A model generated the notes under the pieces. The model saw only the letters and a program-made list of their open reading frames with translations. It was not told the origin of the DNA and did not search any database. A program made the position numbers and the translations under genes. This document shows, one piece after another, positions 16,885 to 25,124 of a stretch of 64,000 nt of DNA (its first letter is position 1; every line of letters starts with the position of its first letter). This DNA comes from Photobacterium obscurum (GTDB taxonomy: Bacteria; Pseudomonadota; Gammaproteobacteria; Enterobacterales; Vibrionaceae), in the NCBI RefSeq assembly GCF_026191635.1, contig NZ_JAKRRW010000002.1:186001-250000 (forward strand), in the 5' to 3' direction.

Positions 16885-19278
16885 GTGCCTGAGGTATTTT
16901 TGCAAAATCAATCAACTGGCTTCGTACTAACAAGGCAAAGTCGTGACTTCCGTGGTCAAACCGAGATTGTTTTATGGGTAAAAACCGAACAGGGACCTTG
17001 TCGTTTGATTGTACAAGGTGACAAGCCTGTTTGTTTTATTGCTAATGACGATCTGGCTCATGCTGAACGTGTTATTCAGGCCGCCAATTTGCCCGTTTCA
17101 TGGCGGACGCTATCGCTGAAGAATTTTCAGCACAAACCCATGTCTGGTTGCTATACCCAGACTGTCCGCGACAGCCTGCAACTAATGCCTCTGCTTGGTG
17201 CCGAGGGTATAGATGTCTATGAAGCCGATATTCGGTTGGCTGATCGATATTTGATGGAGCGTTTCATTCGCGGTGGGATTAGTTTTAGCGGAAATTGCCA
17301 GCATAAAGCGGGATATGATGAATATCACCAGGTGAAAACCAAAGCGGCAGATTATATCCCCCGGCTTTCATTGGTATCGCTTGATATTGAGTGTTCTGAA
17401 AAAGGTGTGCTCTACTCGGTAGGTTTACACGGCAAGATGGACAGCCGAGTGATCATGGTGGGGGAACCCAAAAATGACGAGGCTGAAGAGGGCTGGATTC
17501 AGTGGGTAGCATCGGAAAAAGAGTTATTGCTGGCCTTGGAGTCTTGGTTTATCCAATATGATCCCGATATTATTATTGGCTGGAATGTCATTGATTTTGA
17601 TTTCCGGCTGTTGCTCAAACGTGCTGAGTGGAATGCGATTAGTTTGCGAATAGGGCGCGGTAGGCAAACACCACATTGGCGGCAGTCTAGCCAGAACGCA
17701 AATCAGGGCTTTATAACGATTCCTGGGCGTATTGTACTCGATGGCATTGATACATTAAAAACCGCTACCTATAACTTCCGTTCCTGGTCGCTCGAATCGG
17801 TTTCGCAAGAATTGCTGGGGGAAGGCAAGCAGATCCATAATGTTCATGATCGGATGGATGAAATTAACCAGATGTTCCGTCATGACAAGTTATCACTTGC
17901 CCGCTATAACCTGCAGGACTGCAAACTGGTTACACGTATTTTTGAGTATACTCATTTATTGGATTTTGCCGTTGAACGGAGCCGTTTAACAGGGGTTGAG
18001 CTTGATCGCATTGGCGGTTCGGTCGCGGCGTTTACTAACCTCTACCTTCCTCAGCTTCACCGTGCCGGATATGTAGCGCCGAGCTTGGATAGCGAGAACT
18101 GGATTGCCAGCCCCGGTGGCTACGTGATGGATTCAAAACCTGGGCTCTATAACTCAGTGTTAGTGTTGGATTTCAAATCCCTTTATCCCTCGATCATTCG
18201 TTCGTTCCGTATCGACCCGATGGGATTGGTGGAAGGCTTGCTACTAGAGGAAGGAAAAAGCGATGATCAGGCGATTGCCGGTTTTCGCGGTGGGCGCTTT
18301 CATCGGGAGAAACACTTTTTGCCCAAGATGATCGAAGAGCTGTGGTCCGCTCGTGATCAGGCCAAACGAGATGGCGAGAAAGCATTTTCTCAGGCGATAA
18401 AGATCATCATGAACTCATTTTACGGTGTATTAGGATCGTCAGGCTGTCGTTTTTTTGATCATCGTTTAGCTTCATCTATTACCATGCGTGGGCACGAAAT
18501 CATGAAGACAACACGTGCTTTGATAGAAGAGAAAGGCTATGAGGTGATTTATGGTGACACCGACTCGACCTTTGTGTCATTAAAGCAGGCTCATTCAGAA
18601 CAAGATGCCAATGCTATTGGTAATGAGCTGGTGGCTTATATCAATCAGTGGTGGCGTGAGCATCTGCACAATGAGTATGGATTAGAATCGGCGCTTGAAC
18701 TGGAGTATGAAACCCATTATCGCAAGTTTCTGATGCCAACAATCCGCGGCCAAGAGACGGGCAGCAAGAAGCGCTACGCCGGCTTGGTAAAGAAAGGCGA
18801 AAAGGAAGAGATTGTCTTCAAGGGCCTGGAAACGGTACGAACGGACTGGACTCTGCTGGCACAGGAATTTCAGAAAACCCTATATTACAAAGTCTTTCAC
18901 AATCAGGATGTTGAGGAATATGTGCGCCAGTATGTTGAGAAAGCCAATGCCGGGTTATTTGACGACAAGCTGATATACCGGAAGAGGTTACGGCGTAACC
19001 TGTCTGAGTACCAGAAAAATGTGCCGCCTCATGTTCGCGCTGCAAGAATGGCTGATGAGCTAAATAGAAAGCAGGGTAGGCCGCTGCAATACCAGAATGG
19101 TGGCTGGATAGAATATCTGATCACGCTCAATGGCCCTGAACCCAAAGAAGCGCAGCAAAGCCCGGTAGATTATAACCATTATGTTGAAAAGCAATTAAAG
19201 CCGGTGGCTGATGGGATATTACCTTTTATTGGTAAGCATTTTGATGAGATCACGGCACCGCAGCTTGGGTTATTTTAG
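16885..19278 (+). CDS. polB: DNA polymerase II (family B)
   Basis: A 797-residue repair/translesion polymerase with 3'-5' proofreading, close in length to E. coli Pol II (783). Exonuclease motifs: LDIECS (Asp167, Glu169), IIGWNVIDFDF, and YNLQDC. Polymerase motifs: A, DFKSLYPSII (Asp429); B, KIIMNSFYGVLG; C, YGDTDS (Asp558, Asp560). The KKRY element (GSKKRYAGL) follows. All catalytic acids are present. The start is GTG at 16885; there is no obvious ribosome site, and no in-frame upstream ATG replaces it. E. coli polB is SOS-induced, but I see no good CTGT-N8-ACAG box in the 106 bases upstream. Confidence 0.95.
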   Translation: MPEVFLQNQSTGFVLTRQSRDFRGQTEIVLWVKTEQGPCRLIVQGDKPVCFIANDDLAHAERVIQAANLPVSWRTLSLKNFQHKPMSGCYTQTVRDSLQLMPLLGAEGIDVYEADIRLADRYLMERFIRGGISFSGNCQHKAGYDEYHQVKTKAADYIPRLSLVSLDIECSEKGVLYSVGLHGKMDSRVIMVGEPKNDEAEEGWIQWVASEKELLLALESWFIQYDPDIIIGWNVIDFDFRLLLKRAEWNAISLRIGRGRQTPHWRQSSQNANQGFITIPGRIVLDGIDTLKTATYNFRSWSLESVSQELLGEGKQIHNVHDRMDEINQMFRHDKLSLARYNLQDCKLVTRIFEYTHLLDFAVERSRLTGVELDRIGGSVAAFTNLYLPQLHRAGYVAPSLDSENWIASPGGYVMDSKPGLYNSVLVLDFKSLYPSIIRSFRIDPMGLVEGLLLEEGKSDDQAIAGFRGGRFHREKHFLPKMIEELWSARDQAKRDGEKAFSQAIKIIMNSFYGVLGSSGCRFFDHRLASSITMRGHEIMKTTRALIEEKGYEVIYGDTDSTFVSLKQAHSEQDANAIGNELVAYINQWWREHLHNEYGLESALELEYETHYRKFLMPTIRGQETGSKKRYAGLVKKGEKEEIVFKGLETVRTDWTLLAQEFQKTLYYKVFHNQDVEEYVRQYVEKANAGLFDDKLIYRKRLRRNLSEYQKNVPPHVRAARMADELNRKQGRPLQYQNGGWIEYLITLNGPEPKEAQQSPVDYNHYVEKQLKPVADGILPFIGKHFDEITAPQLGLF

Positions 19279-19296
19279 TTGAGTTTAGCTGCTAGC

Positions 19297-19321
19297 AAAA
19301 AAGCCCCCAAAGGATGGGGGC
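19297..19321 (-). terminator. Terminator of the chemoreceptor gene (shared with polB side)
   Basis: GCCCCC / GGGGGC with a seven-base loop. On the minus strand it is followed by TTTTTT, so it ends the chemoreceptor transcript; it also stands 24 bases after the polB stop. Confidence 0.8.
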
Positions 19322-19332
19322 ATGTACATTTA

Positions 19333-20964
19333 TTAACTCAGTTTGAAGCGTCCCATTGCATCTTGCAATGTCACGGATAGCTGGCTGAGCTCACGACATG
19401 CTTGTGCCGTTTGTTCTGAGCCTTGCGCCACTTCTTGAGAGGCGACATGGATATTTTCGATATTGCGGCTAAGCTCATCGGCGACAGAATCTTGCTGGCT
19501 GCATGCGCTAGCGATTTGCGTTCCCATATCGGCAATGTGGGCGATAGACTCTTCAATCGACAACATGATTTGTTGCGAGTGAGTCCCTTGTTCCACACAG
19601 GTTGCGATACTCGTTTGTGAACGTTCGGTTGCGTCCTTCGCTTGTTTCGCCATTTGTTGAAGTTTTTCGATGATCGCAGTGATTTCTCCGGTTGAATCTT
19701 GCGTACGCCCTGCCAGTGTACGTACTTCATCAGCTACCACGGCAAAACCACGACCTGATTCACCTGCACGAGCAGCTTCGATGGCCGCATTCAGTGCAAG
19801 CAGGTTGGTTTGCTCGGCAATGCCTCGAATCACATCAAGCACGACGTTGATTTGTTTGGATTGTTGTTCCAGTTCGGAAACGGTTTCACCCGCTTGTTCA
19901 ATGGTTACAGCAACATCCTGTATTGAACCAACCATCACTTCATTATCGCGGGCGCCCTCTTGTGCTTTATCATTAGCGCCCATGGCTTGAGAGGCTGAAT
20001 CTTCAGTATTACGCGCCACATCACCAACAGCCGCTTTCATTTCTGTCATGGCTGTAGCAACCTGAGTGATCTGATGCTGCTGCTCTTTCATACCATCAGC
20101 AGACATATCTGAGATTTGGGTCATTTCTTCAACCGCACTGCTAAGTTGAGTGACAGCAGAGATGATTTCGTCGATCAATTGACGTAGGTTGTTTTGCATT
20201 TTAAGTGAAGAGTCGGCCAGTTCACCTAATTCATCGTTGCCGATAGCGTCACGGTCGAGTTTCTTCGCTAAGTTGCCGTCAGCAATGGCGTTGGCTTGTT
20301 CAACCACGAGTCTGAGTGGTCCGCAAATAATACGTGTTAGTAACAATGTCATTACTATCATAATCGCTAAAATAACGATGTTGCTGGTGATAGAAGTGGT
20401 ATTTAGATTGGTCACCGAGCGTAAAATAGAACCGCGATTATCATCCATCGCGCCTTGTAAAATATCGATCAGTACATTGATATCCGATTCGATTCCTTCA
20501 AACTGAGAAAGTGATTGGGCCAAAATTGGGTGCGCGGTGGTTTTATCCATCGCAAGCATGGCATTGTTGAACTTGGCCATTGTACCAATGTAGTGATTCC
20601 AACTTTTCATCATCCGGTTAAAAGTTTGCTCTTCTTCGCCAGGCCATACGCTTTGGCCATACGTTTCAAGACCCGTTTGGATCTCTTGACGGATGCGTTC
20701 ATTGCGTTGAATTGTTTGTCTGATTTCTGCTGGATCCTTGATAGCCAGTACAGCGAATTGCGTACGACGCCAGTAAGACATTTTATCTCTGATCTCATCA
20801 ACATGTTGCATCGCAGGCAGAGTGTCGTCAGTAAAGTTAAGTAATTCTTGTTTTACTTTTCCTAATTCACTGACAAGGAACAGACCAAAGCTTAAGTTGA
20901 TCACCGCTATGGTTGTGAAAGCAACGGCAATTTTTTTGCCAATAGAGAGGTTTTTAAGAAACAT
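19333..20964 (-). CDS. Methyl-accepting chemotaxis protein
   Basis: A 543-residue chemoreceptor. Residues 1-30 are an N-terminal anchor ([20 protein letters not shown]...), followed by a four-helix-bundle (4HB_MCP-type) sensory domain, a second membrane helix, and a HAMP segment ([20 protein letters not shown]). The MA signalling domain has the conserved hairpin tip [18 protein letters not shown] followed by [18 protein letters not shown]. There is no NWETF-type CheR tether at the C-terminus (it ends GRFKLS). I start it at 20964, with AAAGGTAAC upstream; the open frame to 21030 lacks such a site. The ligand is unknown. Adjacent palindromes lie about 115 bases upstream. Confidence 0.92.
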   Translation of the reverse strand: MFLKNLSIGKKIAVAFTTIAVINLSFGLFLVSELGKVKQELLNFTDDTLPAMQHVDEIRDKMSYWRRTQFAVLAIKDPAEIRQTIQRNERIRQEIQTGLETYGQSVWPGEEEQTFNRMMKSWNHYIGTMAKFNNAMLAMDKTTAHPILAQSLSQFEGIESDINVLIDILQGAMDDNRGSILRSVTNLNTTSITSNIVILAIMIVMTLLLTRIICGPLRLVVEQANAIADGNLAKKLDRDAIGNDELGELADSSLKMQNNLRQLIDEIISAVTQLSSAVEEMTQISDMSADGMKEQQHQITQVATAMTEMKAAVGDVARNTEDSASQAMGANDKAQEGARDNEVMVGSIQDVAVTIEQAGETVSELEQQSKQINVVLDVIRGIAEQTNLLALNAAIEAARAGESGRGFAVVADEVRTLAGRTQDSTGEITAIIEKLQQMAKQAKDATERSQTSIATCVEQGTHSQQIMLSIEESIAHIADMGTQIASACSQQDSVADELSRNIENIHVASQEVAQGSEQTAQACRELSQLSVTLQDAMGRFKLS

Positions 20965-21077
20965 GAATGAGTTACCTTTGATTCTTATTGTCCAAAGTCG
21001 CCAAAGCGATATACATCCATATATTGACAATGTGAATTGATTATTTATTTGCGGGGGATGCTATCACGTAAGTTATC

Positions 21078-21116
21078 AATTATCGATAATTATAATATTC
21101 ACAGGGTGAATATTAT
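21078..21116. promoter_or_regulatory. Two abutting palindromes upstream of the chemoreceptor
   Basis: AATTATCGATAATT (21078-21091) is a perfect 14-base palindrome. Immediately next to it, ATAATATTCAC and GTGAATATTAT (21092-21116) form a perfect 11-bp inverted repeat around AGG. Both lie in the 355-base gap between the chemoreceptor and the next gene, which otherwise holds only a terminator. They look like operator DNA for one or two dimeric regulators. Confidence 0.4.
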
Positions 21117-21250
21117 GTAAGGGGATAATTCTTATGGGGAAAAGCGTGCTCGTGTATGCATAAAGAGCAAGTGATAGAATAGCAAAAGTGTTGAAAAACT
21201 ATTGAGGTTAAGTGGTTGGAATCTTGTTGTTTGCTAGGAAAAGAAAGCAA

Positions 21251-21272
21251 AAACGCGCTCATTAGCGCGTTT
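21251..21272 (-). terminator. Terminator of the small gene at 21320
   Basis: AAACGCGCT / AGCGCGTTT with a CATT loop. On the minus strand the stem is followed by TTTTTGC. It lies 48 bases after the stop of the minus-strand gene. Confidence 0.8.
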
Positions 21273-21319
21273 GTACCTATGTGACTCTGATATGTTTGAT
21301 CTTTTGCGATCAAATAAGA

Positions 21320-21631
21320 TCAGTTGAAATAGTCAATGTTGACGACCGAAGATTTGATCGCATGAATAGGATCAAACTTAATTGCGCCGCGGTTCGGTGT
21401 ACATATTTTAAAAACATCGCCGCAGTCAAAGATTGCGAGTACCGTTTCATCAGTTCGGAAGATGGCTGGTAACGGCTTACCAATTTCGCAGGAACAGCTT
21501 ACCCCTTCATGTTGCCATTCGAGCCTGAACACGCGTTGTGATTGAGCTGGGGCAGATACGTGATTGGCAATCGATGAAAAGACAGATTCGGCCTGCTGCG
21601 GGCTAGACGCCGATGGTACAAAAAAATCCAT
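21320..21631 (-). CDS. Conserved-looking small protein, unknown function
   Basis: A 103-residue cytoplasmic protein. The strong AAGGAGGG ribosome site fixes the start at 21631 (MDFFVPSASSPQQAE); the frame is open eleven codons further, but without such a site. The N-terminal part is helical (QQAESVFSSIANHV). The second half is rich in strands (RVFRLEWQHEGVSCSCEIGK, then VLAIFDCGDVFKICTP) with four cysteines that do not form a familiar zinc pattern. No signal peptide or membrane segment. I do not recognise the family. It is a single-gene unit with its own terminator. Confidence 0.65.
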   Translation of the reverse strand: MDFFVPSASSPQQAESVFSSIANHVSAPAQSQRVFRLEWQHEGVSCSCEIGKPLPAIFRTDETVLAIFDCGDVFKICTPNRGAIKFDPIHAIKSSVVNIDYFN

Positions 21632-21739
21632 GGTTCCCTCCTTGTTAACAAAGCTATATTCCAAATAGCCATAGGACAGTATCAGAAGCTGGCATGCTTT
21701 TGCAAGATAGATGAATAATCAAGCATTTGAAATTTAGTC

Positions 21740-21786
21740 ATACCAATCAGGATAAGTAATTGATCTAAGTATTATGCTGGCTAGCA
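21740..21786 (+). mobile_element. Compact copy C of the inverted-repeat element
   Basis: ATACCAATCAGGATAAGTA at the left matches the ends of copies A and B. The right part (GATCTAAGTATTATGCTGG) resembles their other arm (GATCAAATACTTATGCTG) but is degraded. At about 47 bases it is close to two end sequences placed back to back. It lies just upstream of the DUF1289 gene. Confidence 0.5.
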
Positions 21787-21875
21787 CTCAGTATATTTAC
21801 GCGAAAAGCAAAAGTGGACGTGCTTATAAGATCTGCATATTATCAATTGAGAGTCTGCAGATGGGGGAGGAGAGA

Positions 21876-22136
21876 ATGGAACAGCTGGAGTTTTTTTCGA
21901 TTCCGAGCCCGTGTATTGGGGTATGCCAGGTTAATGAGCGTGGTTATTGCAAAGGTTGTATGCGTAGTCGTGAAGAGCGATTCAATTGGCAAAATATGAC
22001 AGCGGATCAACAACGTAATACCATTCGCCTGTGTCGCCAACGTTATTTGAGGTTGAGGCGAACAACGAATCAGAATAGCGAGGTATCGACGCCAGCAGAG
22101 CCTGTGGGGTATCAGCAGAATTTATTTGATGAATGA
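21876..22136 (+). CDS. DUF1289 family small cysteine protein
   Basis: An 86-residue protein. The N-terminal half has the DUF1289 cysteine pattern SPCIGVCQVNERGYCKGC followed by MRSREE, a probable metal-binding knuckle; the rest is basic and helical (RLCRQRYLRLRR), ending NLFDE. DUF1289 proteins are widespread small proteins of unknown function. A strong GGAGGAG site sets the start at 21876. The open frame from 21774 begins inside the repeat element, so it is not the natural start. It converges with rplY and shares its terminator. Confidence 0.8.
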   Translation: MEQLEFFSIPSPCIGVCQVNERGYCKGCMRSREERFNWQNMTADQQRNTIRLCRQRYLRLRRTTNQNSEVSTPAEPVGYQQNLFDE

Positions 22137-22145
22137 CAGGCAGGC

Positions 22146-22175
22146 AAAAAAAAAGCGCCAAGAAGGCGCTTTTTT
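22146..22175. terminator. Bidirectional terminator between the DUF1289 gene and rplY
   Basis: AGCGCC / GGCGCT with an AAGAA loop, flanked by a run of A on the left and T6 on the right. It lies between converging stops. Confidence 0.9.
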
Positions 22176-22194
22176 GAAGAGTATGAACTCGCAA

Positions 22195-22473
22195 TTAGAT
22201 GCGTTTGAAGTCCATGTGCTCAACTTTTGGCTTGTACGCGTGACGTTGAATGTCTTGCGGCTTAACCTTAACTTCTGCGCCGTCGATCACTAGAGTGATT
22301 TCTTCGTAGAACTCAGGCTTGTCCATTTGGTTGATAACATCGCTGTGTTGTAGAGCGATTGCAATCGGTGCAGCTTCGCCACCGTATACGATTGCTGGGA
22401 ATTGCTCTGCGTGACGTAGGCGGCGGCTCGCACCTTTACCTAGGTCAGTACGTACTACTGCTTCAAATTTCAT
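22195..22473 (-). CDS. rplY: 50S ribosomal protein L25 (short form)
   Basis: A 92-residue ribosomal protein binding 5S rRNA, the same length class as E. coli L25 (94 residues) and lacking the C-terminal CTC domain of longer forms. Recognisable blocks are [15 protein letters not shown] (the RNA-binding loop), FPAIVYGG, and the C-terminal [19 protein letters not shown]. It is a single gene with its own promoter in the 412-base gap upstream. In E. coli rplY is next to yejH/radD; here the haem receptor gene lies between them. Confidence 0.95.
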   Translation of the reverse strand: MKFEAVVRTDLGKGASRRLRHAEQFPAIVYGGEAAPIAIALQHSDVINQMDKPEFYEEITLVIDGAEVKVKPQDIQRHAYKPKVEHMDFKRI

Positions 22474-22885
22474 CTTAAATACTCTTTAAGTTAACTAAGT
22501 CGGACATTGGAGTAATGCGACCTTACTCTATGTCCTAAATCGAGCGCGGATACTAACATTGGAAGTGTAATCCGGCAAGAAAAAAACATGAAATAATCAA
22601 CTAAATATCATAAAAACCGTTAATCAAGCTATTCAGTTATCGCTTTGCTTGTTATTTAAGCCATTCGCAATTTCTTGTCTCTAATTTATTATCCTTTCTT
22701 TATTTCGCTTATTACTTAGAAATGAGCCAAGTATTGGCTATAGAAGCAAAATTTTACCGTTAGTCGTATTTTAAAAAAGGCAAAAAAACGATCCAGATCA
22801 CACTGATAATGATAGTAATTATCATTAAGGTTTGTAATACTGCTTTCCGTTGACGAATTGATAACTCTAATTTTAAGCAGGAAAT
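22474..22885. other. Divergent promoter region of rplY and the haem receptor
   Basis: A 412-base AT-rich gap with no supported reading frame. The half near the receptor gene carries a clear Fur box (22805-22823). The other half must contain the rplY promoter; I saw no attenuator-like hairpin. Confidence 0.5.
22805..22823 (+). promoter_or_regulatory. Fur box of the haem receptor gene
   Basis: GATAATGATAGTAATTATC matches the classical 19-base Fur consensus at 17 of 19 positions. It ends 62 bases before the receptor ATG, so iron-loaded Fur should repress that gene. Confidence 0.85.
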
Positions 22886-25054
22886 ATGAATTACAAGCTC
22901 ACTTTTATTGCTAGTTCGGTAGTACTAGCGCTGTCACCTTCACTACATGCTCAAGATGACGTTTCAATTTTTGATGAAGTGGTTGTATCGGGCACTCGCT
23001 CCGAACAAAGTATCAAGAATGTTCCTTCCAGTGTTTCTAAAATGTCATCAGAAGATATTGAGCAAAATCTAGCGACAGATATCAAACAAGCATTGAAGTA
23101 TGAGCCTGGTGTGACTGTAAATGGCCGCGGTCGTTTTGGTATGGAAGATTTCACGATCCGCGGTATGAGCGGTAATCGTGTCAAAGTGATGGTGGATGGA
23201 GTAGAGCAGCCATCGTCTTATAACCCTGGTGCTGATGTGATGCGTAAGAACTCGAACACCTTCGAAGTTGATACGCTAACAGCAATTGAAGTGAACAAAG
23301 GCCCATCATCGAGCTTGTATGGTAGTGATGCACTGGGTGGTACGGTACTTATGCGTACCAAGAATCCAGAGGATTTACTCGGAGCTGGCGACGATACGCA
23401 TGTTGGTCTGAAAACAGGTTATGCAAGTGCCAACGATGAGTACAAAGCTACGATTGAAGTTGCTAACCGTACCGGTGATGTAGAGTCACTATTGATATAT
23501 ACCTATCGTGACGGCCATGAAACTGAGGCGCATGGTGACGGCGCTGATATCGTGGGCCCAGATCGTGGTACTGCCAACCCGTTTAACATCGCTTCGCATA
23601 ATGTACTGGGTAAGCTCTTCTATCAAATTAACAATGATCACCATGTTGGGCTTACTGGTGAGTATTACACTCGAAGCGGAGACGGCCGTATTCTATCCCG
23701 TGAAGGTTATGACGGCGGCGGCGGTTTCATGCCTGGTTTCGTCTATACCAATGTTAGCGCTGACGACAAAGATGAGCGCGTAAGAGTCGGCTTTGAGCAT
23801 GAGTGGCTGGCAAGCAATGTTGCTTTTGACTCGTTAGAGTGGAAACTTAACTGGAGCCGCAGCGAAAGCGAACACGATAGCTATGATCATACCGATAATT
23901 ATGGCAATCGTAACCGAGCACGTTCAGGAACCGATGAAAGCCTGCAGTTTGATGCCCAGCTACAAAAAGAGCTCCAGCTTGCCAGTACCCGTCATGAGCT
24001 AACATATGGTGTTTCAGCTTCTGACAACTCTTTTGAACTCGAATATATGGACTACTTCTTAGATAGTGGTACATCGAAGCCGGGTCCTGCCGAAGTACCA
24101 AAGTCGGACTCTGAGAAGCGAGCGATCTTTGCTCAGGATCAGATGTTCTTTATGAATGATATGTTGGTTGTAACGGCGGGACTTCGATACGACGACTTTA
24201 AGGCGACGCCGGATAGTGCTTCAGGCCTGGAAGAGCATAACAGTGACGCTCTGACTTCACGCTTAGGCGCAGTTTACCACTGGAACAATTACTTCAGTAC
24301 TTATGCCCAGTACAGCGAAGGCTTCCGAGCGCCGACAATCCATGAGCTTTACTATGACAAAGATAATGCGGCTCATGGTTATAAGATTGTATCTAACCCT
24401 GATCTGAAGCCGGAAGAGAGCCAGTCTTATGAGATCGGTTTACGTGCTAGTAATACGATTGGTGCTCTCGAGCTGGCAGCGTTTTACAATGATTACAAAA
24501 ACTTCATTAAGAGTGATACCCAAAAAGAGGGTGGCCTAGATGTCACCACCAATGAAAATATCGATGCCGCAAAAGTTTATGGCGCGGAATTCAAAAGTAG
24601 TATCTGGCTAGACGAAGCCTTTGGCGCACCAATGGGGTCGTATGCCCGTCTATCGTTGGCTTATCTTGAAGGTGAAGATAAGAATACCGGAGAGTCGCTG
24701 GATACCATTGCCCCGTTTACCACCGTGATGGGCTTAGGCTACGATGCACCAAGCGAGATGTGGGGCAGTGCCATGAACGTCACATTGGTTGCGGCTAAAT
24801 CGGGTTCAGATTGGGAGGAGCCAGAGACAGGGAAAGAGCCTAATCTGGAAGCACCAAGCTACACCGTAGTTGATTTGACGGCGTATTACCGTCCGGTGAA
24901 TGAGCTAACACTTCGTGCCGGCCTGTTTAATGCCTTTGACGAGAAATACTGGCAGTATCAGGATCTTGAGGGGGCAACGGCTTCAACACGTGGTGTTGAT
25001 AGCCTGACGCAACCAGGTCGTAACTGGGGCGTGACATTGGACTATAATTTCTAA
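22886..25054 (+). CDS. TonB-dependent haem/haemoglobin receptor (HutA-like)
   Basis: A 722-residue outer-membrane receptor. Residues 1-22 are a signal peptide (SLHAQ). A TonB-box-like stretch (EVVVSGTR) precedes the plug domain (FTIRGMSGNRVKVMVDG, then LYGSDALGGTV). A 22-strand barrel follows, ending in Phe (GVTLDYNF). The FRAP motif (residues 480-483) and NPDL (504-507) bracket a segment with two His residues, the hallmark of haem/haemoglobin receptors such as HutA, HemR and HmuR. It should import haem using TonB energy. The Fur box upstream fits iron repression. No other haem-uptake gene is in the window. Which haem protein it prefers cannot be told. Confidence 0.88.
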   Translation: MNYKLTFIASSVVLALSPSLHAQDDVSIFDEVVVSGTRSEQSIKNVPSSVSKMSSEDIEQNLATDIKQALKYEPGVTVNGRGRFGMEDFTIRGMSGNRVKVMVDGVEQPSSYNPGADVMRKNSNTFEVDTLTAIEVNKGPSSSLYGSDALGGTVLMRTKNPEDLLGAGDDTHVGLKTGYASANDEYKATIEVANRTGDVESLLIYTYRDGHETEAHGDGADIVGPDRGTANPFNIASHNVLGKLFYQINNDHHVGLTGEYYTRSGDGRILSREGYDGGGGFMPGFVYTNVSADDKDERVRVGFEHEWLASNVAFDSLEWKLNWSRSESEHDSYDHTDNYGNRNRARSGTDESLQFDAQLQKELQLASTRHELTYGVSASDNSFELEYMDYFLDSGTSKPGPAEVPKSDSEKRAIFAQDQMFFMNDMLVVTAGLRYDDFKATPDSASGLEEHNSDALTSRLGAVYHWNNYFSTYAQYSEGFRAPTIHELYYDKDNAAHGYKIVSNPDLKPEESQSYEIGLRASNTIGALELAAFYNDYKNFIKSDTQKEGGLDVTTNENIDAAKVYGAEFKSSIWLDEAFGAPMGSYARLSLAYLEGEDKNTGESLDTIAPFTTVMGLGYDAPSEMWGSAMNVTLVAAKSGSDWEEPETGKEPNLEAPSYTVVDLTAYYRPVNELTLRAGLFNAFDEKYWQYQDLEGATASTRGVDSLTQPGRNWGVTLDYNF

Positions 25055-25076
25055 TCGGGCTGTTATAGCTATAACA

Positions 25077-25102
25077 AAGCCGCATCTCTGATGCGGCTTT
25101 TT
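25077..25102. terminator. Bidirectional terminator after the haem receptor and radD
   Basis: GCCGCATC / GATGCGGC with a TCT loop, T5 on the plus strand and TTTGTT on the minus strand, between converging stops. Confidence 0.88.
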
Positions 25103-25124
25103 GCTATGTGTTTTATTAGGGTGA

